From Apostichopus japonicus (Eukaryota > Echinodermata > Holothuroidea > Aspidochirotida > Stichopodidae): a stretch of DNA of 64,000 nucleotides. The stretch spans positions 22,277,499 through 22,341,498 of the forward strand of contig NC_092565.1 in NCBI RefSeq assembly GCF_037975245.1, given 5' to 3'. Positions 1-12,900 of this stretch are shown in pieces. The translations under genes and the position numbers were made by a program. The notes under the pieces were generated by a model, which was not told the DNA's origin, did not search any database, and was given only the letters and a program-made list of their open reading frames with translations. The stretch's first letter is position 1. Each line of letters begins with the position of its first letter.

Positions 1-914
1 GCCAGGCGGCTCATCCGGCTATAAAGGAGGGGAAGAGAAACAAGAAAGCTGATCGTTTTGATTGATCGGACAGCAACGAGTTGTAACAGAAACTGTCCTA
101 GCGCCCTCTATTACGACAATCAAAATTTTGTGGGGTCTACTAAATAGTTCACCCATTACACTAGTATCCAGGATTTTCCACCTTGCGGTATAGCCAGCTT
201 TATTGTTAAAGTAACATTAAACACTTCTGTTTGTTTGTTTTGGTTGTTGTTAGGTTTTGTGGTTGTTTTTTTTTTGTATTTTGTTTCTATTTATACTGTG
301 GTTACTCATCGTGTAAATGTCATTGACCCCAACTGATCATTTATGTTGTACCATTATTTAAACAGTTTTGGTTATTCCATCGGCACGTGTTGTAATTGTT
401 CGTCAAATATTAAATGGCATGATAATAACTGTCTCATTCTAAATAACACAATCAAATACAATAGATGATATTCCATGTGTTATTTGTAAACCAACATGCA
501 TTAATGAACTCTCGAGTGGTGATCATAATTCTCCTCTCATCTCTGTCAATCCCACAAGAAACTCTTCACGACGGTATACATAATGATAAGTGCAATTATC
601 ATGATAATAATTTTATAAATACAATTTCAAAAACTTTGTTTTCTATTGTGTCAATGCTAGATCTTTTGAAGGTCAATTTTAACAATTCAACGATTTCCTC
701 GAATTCTATTAATAACAAATTTTCTGAAACTGGTATAACTGAAACATGATGTATTCTTTATATGATATTCCAGGGTATAATTTCGAACCTGCGTCTAGAT
801 AAAGTCGTTGGGGCCGTGTGGCCTACATCAATTCAACTTTAAACTTTTAAACTTTGCTCTGATCTAAGCACTTTTTATTTGAATCAAATTTTGTCCTACA
901 TTTGTCTCTTACAG
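1..914. other. AT-rich stretch upstream of first POLN exon seen
   Basis: No convincing coding exon, RNA gene or repeat is visible. The missing N-terminal exons of the POLN gene should lie here or before the window. Short open frames lack splice context and have AT-rich, non-coding-like composition. Confidence 0.4.
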
Positions 915-3900
915 AGAGGACATTCATCATTTGCAATCGACAAAGAGGCTAACAAATGTATGTATTGATTTAATTGGTAGACAATGCAACTATAGTGATT
1001 TATTGTTCATCAAGGCCTGTTCATGGTTCATACTTTTGTCTTTAGCCTGGCTGCAGAGCCGATACTGTGATACGGTACTGTGATAGTTTGGCCATTGTTA
1101 TGGGAATGGAAATATTAAAAATTTGTAGTTTTGAAATATGAGTCACTGATGATGTGTTTTATAGGACACTTGAGTGTTTTGGAAAAACTTCAGATTGTGT
1201 TGAAAAGTGATAGGAAACAGTTCAATAAGTTTGAATTTTTTAAAAGTTTTTTTAAATTTTTCTTTTTTTTTATACAGTACCTACAGACACTAAGCTTGTC
1301 TGCTCATTTTCTTTCTCCGTCTACTGTTTAAGGAGGGAGTTCAGCCAACCTAGCTAAATCCCCATTCTTCAGAGAGATTTACATTTATTGACTCGATCCT
1401 AACTATTGTCAACAATAACATTGATTCCAGGGAAGATAACATGACTAAATTTAGTATATAAATGAGGTTCCCTCACTTCTTCATTGTTTATGCTAATAAT
1501 TTAAAAATTGTAGTTATTCAGTCATTCAACTGTTCACAGCTACTGTATAGCTGACCGAATGTTCCAAATGTGTGAGATATTAGTGTACTGAATTTTCAAA
1601 TTTCAGACACTAACGAGGATAAAATAAACAGAAGTTTTCATAAACCAAGAAATTATTTCATCAGGTTTAATGAAGTAATATCGGATGTCGGTGTCACCAC
1701 ATGAGTGATTGTTAGTTTTGCGAAATAACATCCTCTGGGGAAATTTGATTAGCTAGAGGTTAAATTGCATTTGCTAAACTTGTAAAGTTAGTTGTCAAGT
1801 TAGATACTGTCTCTTCCTGAAGAATTCTTGCATTAAATGAAATCTTTGACTTATTTCTTTCTTTCAGGACAGAGAAGAAACCGGCTTAAATTTTCGGAAT
1901 ATGAAGAACTCCAGAAATGTCATTTCTGTTGATGGTAGCCGTGACCAAAATAGGCAAGAATTGTTAGCATTTTGTGTGAGTGCTGCAGAGATACTACTGC
2001 AGTTCTCGTATGCTAATGGTGTCACACAGCTACAAGAAAAAACGGTATGTAGTAGGCCTACTATGCATCAATAAACAAAAACAAACCTTTTGAGATAAAT
2101 TCTCTCTGGCCAAACCTACACATCTCTCCTCATATGGTGAAAATATTAGTCATTATTTGTTATTTTGCTACATTCTTTCAGACAACTGAAAAACAAGACT
2201 TGGTTGTTTGAGGGACAACCACAAAAAAAAATTCTTAAGATTTTGTCTAAGAAACAACTCCCAAATTTCAAGCACTTTGTACTCGGTAGTGACTCGTACG
2301 ACATCAGTCAAAGCTGGTTCTTGCATATGAAAAGAGGAAGACCCACACAAACAAAGAATAAATATATTCTTGAATAGGTTCAGGTATTTGTTCATCATGA
2401 TCATAGACCTGTACATCACAGAGCCGGTAAAATGATGATTGCTGTATTTATTTATTTTCCCTGAATTCATCCTAAGTTATGAGAGCTTGCCACTGTGAAA
2501 AATGAAATAAATACAATGTGAAAGCCTACATTTGTCATCATTGAACTGTTATATTTCCAAGCTTGTGCTACTAGTCATGACCGATAGATTTTTGATTAAC
2601 TTTTTTTTTCTTTAATTCAAATATGAAACCAATATCAGCAGCCTTGTAGTTTCGTCATCTGTGAGTAATTTTTATTATAAACCTTTCTCCTTTCGATCAT
2701 GACATGTACAATGAAAGAACTGAGTTTTCAGAAAAATCAGTGGACGTTTTAAGGTCAAATATAAACCAAAGGAAAAAGGAAGAATACATTTGATGACTTG
2801 TTGTTGTCAAATTTTTCAAAGCTCTTGAAAAGGGAAGGCAAAGGATACAGAAAACTTGAATGAATAATATGGATTTGTTTTTATGCTACAATCAATAAAG
2901 AAGTACAATTAAATCAATCAGTCATTATTTGCTTTTTTTTTTGCTTTTTCTTTACAGATGAAAAGATTGTCATTACTGAATGGCCCAGGGACGGTTGACT
3001 TTATCTTGGTAGCAGTTCACAATTTACCAGAGAAAGAATCAGAAGAATGGACTTTTCTTTCCATTCCAATATTGAGACTATCACAAACACAAAAAAAGTG
3101 GTGCCAGTAAGATATGGTGTATATTTTTTTATAAATCCAATTAAATTGGGTCAATTGGATATTGAATTTTTACAATTCTGTAAAGATGAATTAAAGTACA
3201 ACATTGAACTTTTCTGCGGACTTCACAGACCATTAAGGGGACTAGAATATGAGTAAAAAAAGGGCAGATCCATTGTTTCTGGTAAAGTAATGCAGTAGCG
3301 ATGGACTGCTTCGATTAGTTGTGTTTAAACTATGAAAACACTTCTGATATCTTTTAGCATGGTAAAATTTGGGTTCAATATATTTTTATATAGTTTATTA
3401 TATAGTTTTGCCTGTTAATGTGCTAGACAGTGAAATATTAAATGGTCTTTGATGTTTCTTAACTTTAGAAAGCATTTTGCTGTCACATTAAAATATTGAC
3501 CTTGTCTGGGGGTTATCATTATTTAATTTAACCCAGTGTTTGACAATGATTTAGTGGTTGCAAGTTGGAAGTTTATTAACATTTTGACATGTGTAGCATT
3601 GTTAAACTTGAGAGCTTTATATTTTGAATTAATTTTGCTCACTCTGTTACTACAAATGTAGATATACTTAAACTTAATTCTCCTTCAAATTTTTTTTGAA
3701 ACATTCCAGATTTTACATTGTCACCAAATTGAATAATTAATACCACTGACAGTCATTAAGTAGGTCAGATTCAAAGGGCTTGCTCTAATTATTTTACTAA
3801 TGAAATCACTATTTATTGGTTTAAGCCCATGAAGATATAAAACAAAATGAGTAAACCTTCATAAATCTAAAATGAGGTCTGAAGAACACCACTTTTGTTC

Positions 3901-6900
3901 ATAATAGTATATCTAAAAAGGGCAGAAAACTGACATGTCATTGGAAATAGAAGACAGATAATTTATTCTTCTTAACCAAGTTAACAATTTAAGCCATCAA
4001 TTTCAATTTGAAAATGAATGAGAACATCGTAACCCCTCCACCTTTAAAATCTAAGGATTCTTTTGAATTACTCTTGAATTCAAGCTTGGCTTCTTCCATG
4101 CAGGCAATTTTTAAGGACGATCATGTCGAGTGATGTTCGCAAGATATGTTACGACTCTCAGGAAGTAATTTCGGTGATCATTACCTTCTGTCAAGCTGAC
4201 TTGTTTACAGGTACATTCAATTCTTGTTTTTAATATTTTTTCATCAAAGTTACGTCTTTACCTTCAAAGTGTATCTGTATATCCGTAGCATATGTCCCAA
4301 ACATTTTGCCATCATTAACTGCAAAATTATATCAAGTTTTGTTTATTTGTATTATTGGAAAAAATAATCAGTTAGGTCATGCTGACCCTAAAACCCATCA
4401 TGTTATCATGTGACACACAAAAATCTCTTGATGGTACCAAAAATATGGTCATTATTGTATATTGAAATCAAGACAAAGACTAAAAAACAAGAATTTTATT
4501 TATGTTTTGGTACAAATTAGATTCTAGCTGTTTTATATAGTGAAAAATCTAGACTCGCAGAAATAGAGCCTGAAATTCCCAGATAACATCATGCTAGCGG
4601 TCCACCGGCGGCCCGCCAGCTGCACCACTGGCGGTCCACCGGCGGGGAAAGCCGGCGGAACGCCAGAGATTTGGCCGGCTTTAATCCGGCGGTCCGCCGG
4701 CGACTACGCCAGAAGACCGCCGGAGAAACGCCAGCGTACCGCCGGCGTACCGCCAGTGTTTCACAAGCAGACCGCCGAAGAAACGCCGGCGTACCGCCGG
4801 TGTACCGCCAGTGATCCACCAGTAGACCGCCAGAGAAACGCCAGCGTACCGCCGAAGAAACGCCAGCGTTCCGCCGGTGTACCGCCAGTGTTCCACCGGC
4901 AGACCGCCGAAGAAACTCCAGCGTACCGCCGGTGTTCCACCAGTAGACCGCCAAAGAAACGCCAGCGTACCGCTGGTGTACCGTCAGTGTTCCACCAGCA
5001 GACCGCCGAAGAAACGCCAGTTTTCCGCCGGTGTACTACCAGCAGACCGCCGGAGAAACGCAAGCTTACCACCGGAGTACCGCTGAATTTCTGTCAGAGA
5101 GAGCCACTGGCTATCCACTAGCTAATATCCAGTGTTCTGGCGACCTGCTAGCCCAAATCTGGTATTTCGCCAGCAACCCGCTAGGCAGAGATATTCACAT
5201 GAATTGCTAACCAAATATCTGTGTTCCGGTAGAAAACTGTCCGTCAAATATCGGGTTTTGTCCCAGCACATTGTCAAGGGAATGCTAGCAAGAGTGCCAG
5301 CTTGTTTGGGGTGTACTACTAGAACAGAGCTATTGGTCTACCTGCAGATTTTACTGAATTACACATGCGGTTACATATGAAGAAATAATGACTAACACAG
5401 TGAAATTAGTTGCTATCATTTTATTACGCCTATAAATTACAAAGCGAGAAAATGAGTTCCAGCGTTAAATATTGCAACAGCACTAAAGAAATTCACTCGT
5501 CAACTATTTGTGGTGAAGTCCGAGATTTTCGCCCTCCCTCACAATCAGATGCATCCTTCAGAAATCTAACCACCGCCGCCTGAATATCAGATGAAGTCGA
5601 TTGAGCAGTTCCTCCGTACAGCTTCTGTTAATACAAAACACATTACACAAAACATTACATAAAAGATTGCATTCTACACAAGCAGTAAAATGAAGCCAAT
5701 AATGGGTTACCCGATACTCATAGCTAGGACAGTTACTACTGTTCATGTTCCACAACCATGCATCAGTTACTACTGTAACTGCTCGTAACACATGTGTTAC
5801 AGGTGGCAAGTTTTTTGTAAATGCAAATTTAAAAAAAATAAATAAATAATTATAAAATTTAATATACTAAAAATTTTATTTTTAAATTACTGCAAATTTT
5901 CACCTATCTGACTCTTAGTTCAACGTGTCACATCTTTTTGATAATTACTGTGCCAACTGTAACACTAGCTATGAGTATCGGCTGGGGTCTCACATTATGA
6001 TCACAATTGGTTAAACTACATTATTCACATTTTCACACATTTACCATTTTTTCAGTGATATACGAAATATTTCCTTTGCATTTGACAGTCACCTTCTTTC
6101 ATTTTATACTGAACACATGCATTACTGTTGCAAATCCAGGTCCCATCAATTGGGAAAGAAAGTGACAATGGACTGGTCAATAAAATCATATGGTGAATTA
6201 ACTTTAAAATCAATGCTGAATGCTGCTTTTCAACTGCATCTGAAACAACACATCTTACATCAAAATATATTTGTAGTAACTTATTTAAATGACCAGAATT
6301 CAATGTATATTAAAGCAAGAATTCTCGTTGATGGGGTTTTGCATTGAAAAGCTGGCCGATCCATGAGTCAAATGCACAACCCCCTCCCCACAACTCAAGG
6401 TTCTCTTCACTGCTGCTGAAAACAAAAATGACACATATAAACTCACTTTCATACATGCAGCTTCGCAAAGGCTGTTTTCCCAGTGGTACATGTCCAGTTC
6501 AGTGTGGTAGCAACTGCATTTGCCAATAAATCACCCATGATTCTTTTAACGCACTCCTTCAACGTGTTGCCACCAAGAATTGATAGTCTTCTCTTCTTGA
6601 AACAACAAAAAGAAAGAAAAGTTAATCAGAAACCATTCAATAATTATTATACAAACAGAAATATTCAAGTAATTCTATTTCATCCAAACTTTGGCATCTT
6701 TTGCTAATTTCTTATCAATATTTTAAGAGGAACTAGCAATGCAGTGCTGCAATGTTCCTTTCTGGGTCCAGTCAAAAACAAGATTGATTTAACAGCCCAC
6801 TTTTGTAGAATGCACCGCAATGTAAAATCATTTCTGGCCAAACTCTTGTTACCTAAATGCTTTCATGTCTGTTACTACCTTAGAGTTTTAATTTTCTCCC

Positions 6901-9900
6901 AGGAAAAGGAAATTAGCCCCTCAGGAAATATTTTATTTTGTACAGACCACTGACACAATAAAACCTGACTTGGCTTCAAATGTATAATGATAAACTAACA
7001 TTACACTCTGGAAAACTGTTTTCTGATTACTTTCCTTACACTTTTAAACTGACTTACCAAATATCTTTCCAAAGCCTTGTTTGTTTCAATAGAGTCATCC
7101 AGGTTATTAAATTCCTCCAAAGATCCCACAGGAATAGTAACGCGCTGGCTTCTAACTTAGTTCCTGAAATCCTGATCTGGAAAAATTGATAAATTGTGAT
7201 TTAATCTGCTGACTCCATCTTCCTCAAAAAACAACAACAGCAGCATACTTTGGTGTTTCCATACTTCAAATTAAAGTTAACAGTAAATAAGTTCACAACA
7301 ACATATTGTGCAGGAGAGGAATGGCTATCTGTCACTCCTTTATATACTTAGAATCCTTTCACTCTTAACTTCAACTGTGTCATCATGCAGCTCAAAGTTG
7401 TTATCATTATTGCATGTTTCTTGTAAAACAGTGTTGACATGCCCATCAACCTCATTTTGTATTTTCCTTGTTTAGTTCGCCAGGGATTTCACATGAGTCA
7501 TTTTTTCCGTTAATCTACTGCAAAATAAGAACCAAAAACAATAATCTAGAGCTCTTCATTCTGTATCCATTACTAACAATGGGCATTAACCCTTGGATTA
7601 ATTTTTTTTTTGGGGGGGGGGGGAGAACTATTATATAAGGTCAAATTTACATCATCAAATACAGACAAATCATGTTATTCGTTACTCTGTCTGCAGAGCT
7701 TTTTAAACAGAATAACATACCCTCCTGCTTGCCGAAAGTTGTATCTACTTTCATTGCCATTTAATTCATCTGGGAATACAATAGAGGGGCAAATTGAACC
7801 TAAACTACCTCTACTAACTATGCTTTCAATGATTTATTGCCAAGGAATTTAAACAGTTCTCCCCGCAGCACTTTAAACTTTGAACCCTTTAAAGTAACTT
7901 TCCATAGAGTTAAATAGTGGCACGCAGTACAGACATAGCACAGAGGCAGTTCAGCTATTGGGCAAATATACTTTACTTTAACTGAGGATCACTTCAATGT
8001 AGGCAGTTATTTTCTTGGAAATCATGTGCAGAATGATTCACCAGAAACTGAGCACATGGAATAGACCCAATGCAAATATTTCAAATTGACAGTAGCTAAG
8101 ACAAAAAGCAACAAAAAGAGATAAGGCAGCCACAATTTTTTTAGAAGCCTAGAGGCTAGATATGAAATATTTTTCATTATCGTGTTGGTTGGTATCACCA
8201 AGAGCGTAGGAACCGGGGGGGGGGATGGGGGCGCCAGCCCCCCAGTGAAAAATGTGGAGGGGCGGAAGTATCATTACGCCCTCCCCCCCCCCCCCCTGGC
8301 TTCGCAAGTCAGAAAACCCCTTTTTCATTCCCAAATGAGAAAAAAATCTCACTTGGAGCACCAAATTGCATCTAAGGCCAGGTGACAATACAAAATTAAG
8401 TTTACAAAATTGAGTGGGTGTTGAAGTGTACCATATTGCACCCTCCCCCCAGGCCGGCCATCAGTCTTCAGCCCCCCACTCAAAAGTACCTTCCTACGCT
8501 ACTGGGTATCACTATACTCCACAGGAGTACTCATAAACTATGATGACGATGACCTATTGTTCTCCAAAATGCTTAATTTGTCACAAAAACTTTGAAGCCT
8601 AAGCACTAAACATGAAATCCAAAAAGATTTAACCACCAACCCATTCCTGATATTTAAAAACAACCATACTTATATTATTATTAATAAGGTTTTAACATTG
8701 AGTCTTTACCTTCTTAACTAGCCTAGGCCTAGGCCTAGCTATAAACAAATAAAACAGCACATTATTTCTTAAAAGTTATGGATGACCATGATTTTTCAAT
8801 ACTGTAACATACCAAATGATTTAAAACTAGGCCTAGGCCCCTAGTACTAGTGTACTACCACTACTAGTAGTAACTAGTAGTAGTACTGTACTACTAGTAA
8901 AGTAATATATATTTCAGAATATGATATTTAAAATTAGGAGGAAGCCTTCCATAGTCATCTAGTAATATTAACAGTATTAACCTTCTGCAGATAACAGTTT
9001 TCTTCTAATACAGTCAGCAAACAAATGTTTCGGCATAACATTGCATAACCTAGCTATTATACAAACAACGGTCATTAGTTTACCTTTATGTGTGATCGTT
9101 ATTGCTCAGCCTAACACAATTAACACCTACAAATGTAGGCTAGGTGTAATTCATACACCGCGAAAGGCTTCTCATTAAGCGATACATTCTAGCCTAACGC
9201 TAGATTACGTCTAAGTTTATTTAAAAAATAGTCACTTCAAATACTTGCGAAATCAAATGTACAACTGTCAACCCTTAGTAAGAAAAAACAGGTACATACC
9301 TCTTAAGCAAATTTGTATCTGCAGACTGCAAGTACTTTCAAAACAATTGATCAGGATATCCAACATCGAAAGAGTTGTAACGGATTACGAAAGCGACCGC
9401 TTTTCAAACTAGCTGCTATATCTGAGGACACTGAGCATTGCGGTTTAGCGATTGGATGCCAGTTATACTAGGCTCGTTCGATCAGTGAAAAATGTTTTCT
9501 GAACTGTTTTCTCTCAACTACGCTAAATTGTTGATTAATAAATACTTCTTGGGATAGTTGAAATTAATTAAAGTATTTGAATATCGCTTATAACGTTATT
9601 GCTAATATTTATTTCAGAATTTGAATTTGTTGAAAATATTATTTTGTAAGTGTTCCTGTGGTTAAGGGTATTACCCGCCCATTTTGCCCAAATGCTTGCC
9701 AAGATTTCTTCATGTGGTATCCGTCAGACTCGTTCGATCAGTATTTTTTTCCCCTTCAAATATTATGTAGTGTATGATAATATATATAACATTGGATGGT
9801 AAGCAACATTTAACTACTTTGAGTTAGCTCAATCTTTAATTACCTTATAGTTATTGGCGAATATAGGTTTTAGGAAAATATTATTCTGTTAATTGTGCCA

Positions 9901-12900
9901 GTTTGGTAAGGTAACTTCCCGCCAATTCTGCACAAAAGCTATCCAATATTTCCTCCGGCGGTACTGCTGTCGGCATTCCGCTGGACTTACAAGCCAGCTG
10001 TAATATCTATCGGTCCGTTAGCGGACCACCAGCCGTTGCCTAATAACGTATAAGCCCATGCAGCCGCACCTAAACCTGGCCTATAATACTACACAAAATC
10101 CAAGTATTCTTAATTTTTCTCTCCACAGGAACAAATATATACAAAAAGCACGGGTAAAATAGTTTAATAGAAACTCATCTTTAACTAAACTTTCACATAG
10201 AGACTTAAAATTTTGCACAGACCCGATGGTCAATGTGTATGTGAACTTGTGTAAATTGCTGAGTGACTTTCATAACATAATATTTGTGGGAAATTTTCTA
10301 CGGCGTTACGCTGTCGGTCTGCTGTCGGAATTCTGCTAGGTTTTTCCAAGCAACAATGTCTATCGGTCCGTTGGCGGACCTCCAGCGTGAAACCACCGGC
10401 TTGTTTACGACGTTGATACGCTGTTGGTCCGCTGTCGGCAATACGCTGGGTTTTTTCTAAGCAGCAATGTCTATCGGTCCGTTGGCGGACCTCCAGCGTG
10501 TAACCGCCGGCTTTTTAACGACGTCGATACGCTGTTGGTCCGCTGTCGGCAATACGCTGGGTTTTTCCAAGCAGCAATGTCTATCGGTCCGTTGGCGGAC
10601 CTCCAGCGTGTAACCGCCGGCTTTTTTACGACGTCGATACGCTGTTGGTCCGCTGTCGGCAATACGCTGGGTTTTTCCAAGCAGCAATGTCTATCGGTCC
10701 GTTGGCGGACCTCCAGCGTTTTACCGCCAGCGTTTTTACGCCAGCGGACCGCCAGTGTGATGCGTACTGGGTTGGTTGTCAAGCTGTTGAAAAATTCCGG
10801 TGATTGTGTGTGAGTGATTAGATTAATTAGATAATTGATGATGCACCTCATTATAGTAATGAATTCATCATTTTAATATGGAAGCTTCAAGTTGTGAAGC
10901 TGTTGAAAATTGCTGTTGACTGTGTGTAATGATTAGATTAATTAGATAATTGATGATGTACCTCATTATAGTATTGAACAAATCATTTTAATATGGAAGC
11001 TTCAAGTTGTGAAGCTGTTGAAAATTGCTGTTGATTGTTTGTAATCATTAGATTAATTAGATAATTGATGATGCAACTCATTATAGTATTGAATTAATCA
11101 TTTTAATATGGAAGCTTCAAGTTGTCGAGCTGTTGAAAATTGCTGTTGATTGTGTGTTATGATTATATTAATTAGATAATTGATGATGCAACTCATAATA
11201 TTGAATTAATTATTTTAATATGGAAGCTTCAGGGATATGATAGTTTGGTATTTTCTTGAAAATAAACATCCTCATTTATTTCTACAGTTGCCAGCAGGTG
11301 GATCTGTTTAGATCCTAGGGTTGCATGTTGGCTGTTAGACCCAGACAACCCTCCCAACAATTTCTCAGATGTCATAGCAATGGTTGTTGACCGGAAGCTG
11401 CCTGGTGAGAATGATGAGAAAAGGACAAAGAAAAAAGAAGTAAGATATGTTTAATTTTAATACACAGTATTCATGTGGTCTTAAGTACCCTGGTGTAAGT
11501 GATGGGGTTTTCAGGTTTGGTAAGCTGTCAGTGCATATTTCCATGGTAAAATGTTTCAGCGCATACTTTCAGTTGACCTATTTCTTTTAATTTTTTACAC
11601 CACAATTCATGTGATGCTGGCAACCTTGTAGAAGCTGTGAGTAATTGCACACAGGTGGCCATGTGTAGTTCTTTTTTTCAGAATCTAGAATATACTTTTT
11701 TATGGTGTTTTATAAACTATGTATAGCTAAATGTGAATCAAAATGGATTTGAAATTGTTTGCTCCTGTAAATGAAATCATTCATAATAAAAAAAATGTTT
11801 CTGTATTGGATGTTAGTTGTACATTTACTTTGAAAGCAAAGCTTTTCTACCTTCCTTTGCCTTGCATCATAGTCTGCCTCCCCAGTCCTTCCTCTCCCCA
11901 GCCCCTCCCTAAATCAGCTACCTTCCTCTGTTTTGTTCTGTCAACCTCGCAGATGAATATTTTGCCTAGTCTTCGGCTTTTACACATTTCTGTTTTTAGT
12001 AACTTTTCTGTTTCTTTTGCTGTGAAACACACATAGTCAAGTGTCACAAGGATTGCAGCACCAGAGTCAGATTTCAGTGAGCTGAGTAAGTGTATGAGAC
12101 AACTTTACCATCAGCTCTGTGGGACAAATCTTTGGAATCTTTTCCTTCAAGTAGAGATGCCTTTAATTCCATTACTATCAGGTGCGTAATATCACAATAA
12201 GGAAAAAGATAAAGTACCTATATTTATATCAAACTTTAAAAGCTGCATTTTCTCATGTTGTAGAACTTTTCAATATTCTGACCAAACCATGTGATATTTT
12301 CATATATAACTGGATACCCCCTCGCTCTAGCAGATGATTATGTGGTTACAGCCATTACTCAGCTCCTGCATAATTAACCAATAGTAGAGTAATTTACTAA
12401 ACTATTATTTTCAAAATGTTAATTAGTTTTTTAATAAAAATGTTGTCAATTAGTTATTTAACACTTCAAGTACTACAACTTATTGAGATAACATTATGAA
12501 ATCCTGACTTCTCTGTCCTCCCACAAACTCTTCCTTCAGCCCTCCCTTCTTCCACCCCCTAGTGCCATCTTGATATTGTCCTTTGGGACTTTTATGACAC
12601 TTATTCTTGATCATAACTTTATCAAAATATTTCAGGCATGGAACTGAGTGGCATTAAAGTTGATCCACAGAAATTCTACTATGCAAGTACGATATTGAAG
12701 GTAACACTCAGTTTTACACTTTGTAATACTCTTTCCGTGGTAATATAGGCTGTACAGAGCTTGTTGGGCGAAAAAAAATTCTTTGTTTCTAGGATGCACT
12801 TTGGGCTTCGCAAGAAAAACACAGAAATGGTAATACTAGGTGTGACCTCTGAACCCTGTATTGGACGCACCAAATTCTCAAATAACCAACTGCAGTAGCG

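Noticed and set aside
2165-2377. 70-aa open frame considered as a POLN exon
   Set aside because: The flanking exons 1868-2044 and 2958-3106 join in phase without it. The frame after the nearby acceptor stops at once, and it shows no polymerase similarity.
3047-3256. 69-aa open frame overlapping a POLN exon
   Set aside because: It is in a different frame from the exon 2958-3106, which ends at a good donor (GTAAGA at 3107). The rest is intronic AT-rich sequence.
4591-5121. Long open frames on both strands (176 aa plus, 121 aa minus)
   Set aside because: They are read through a GC-rich tandem repeat lacking stops. All frames look equally repetitive and no splice or start context supports a gene.
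10424-10851. Open frames of about 125-130 aa on both strands
   Set aside because: They are produced by the 110-bp tandem repeat and repeat the same peptide; no family resemblance.
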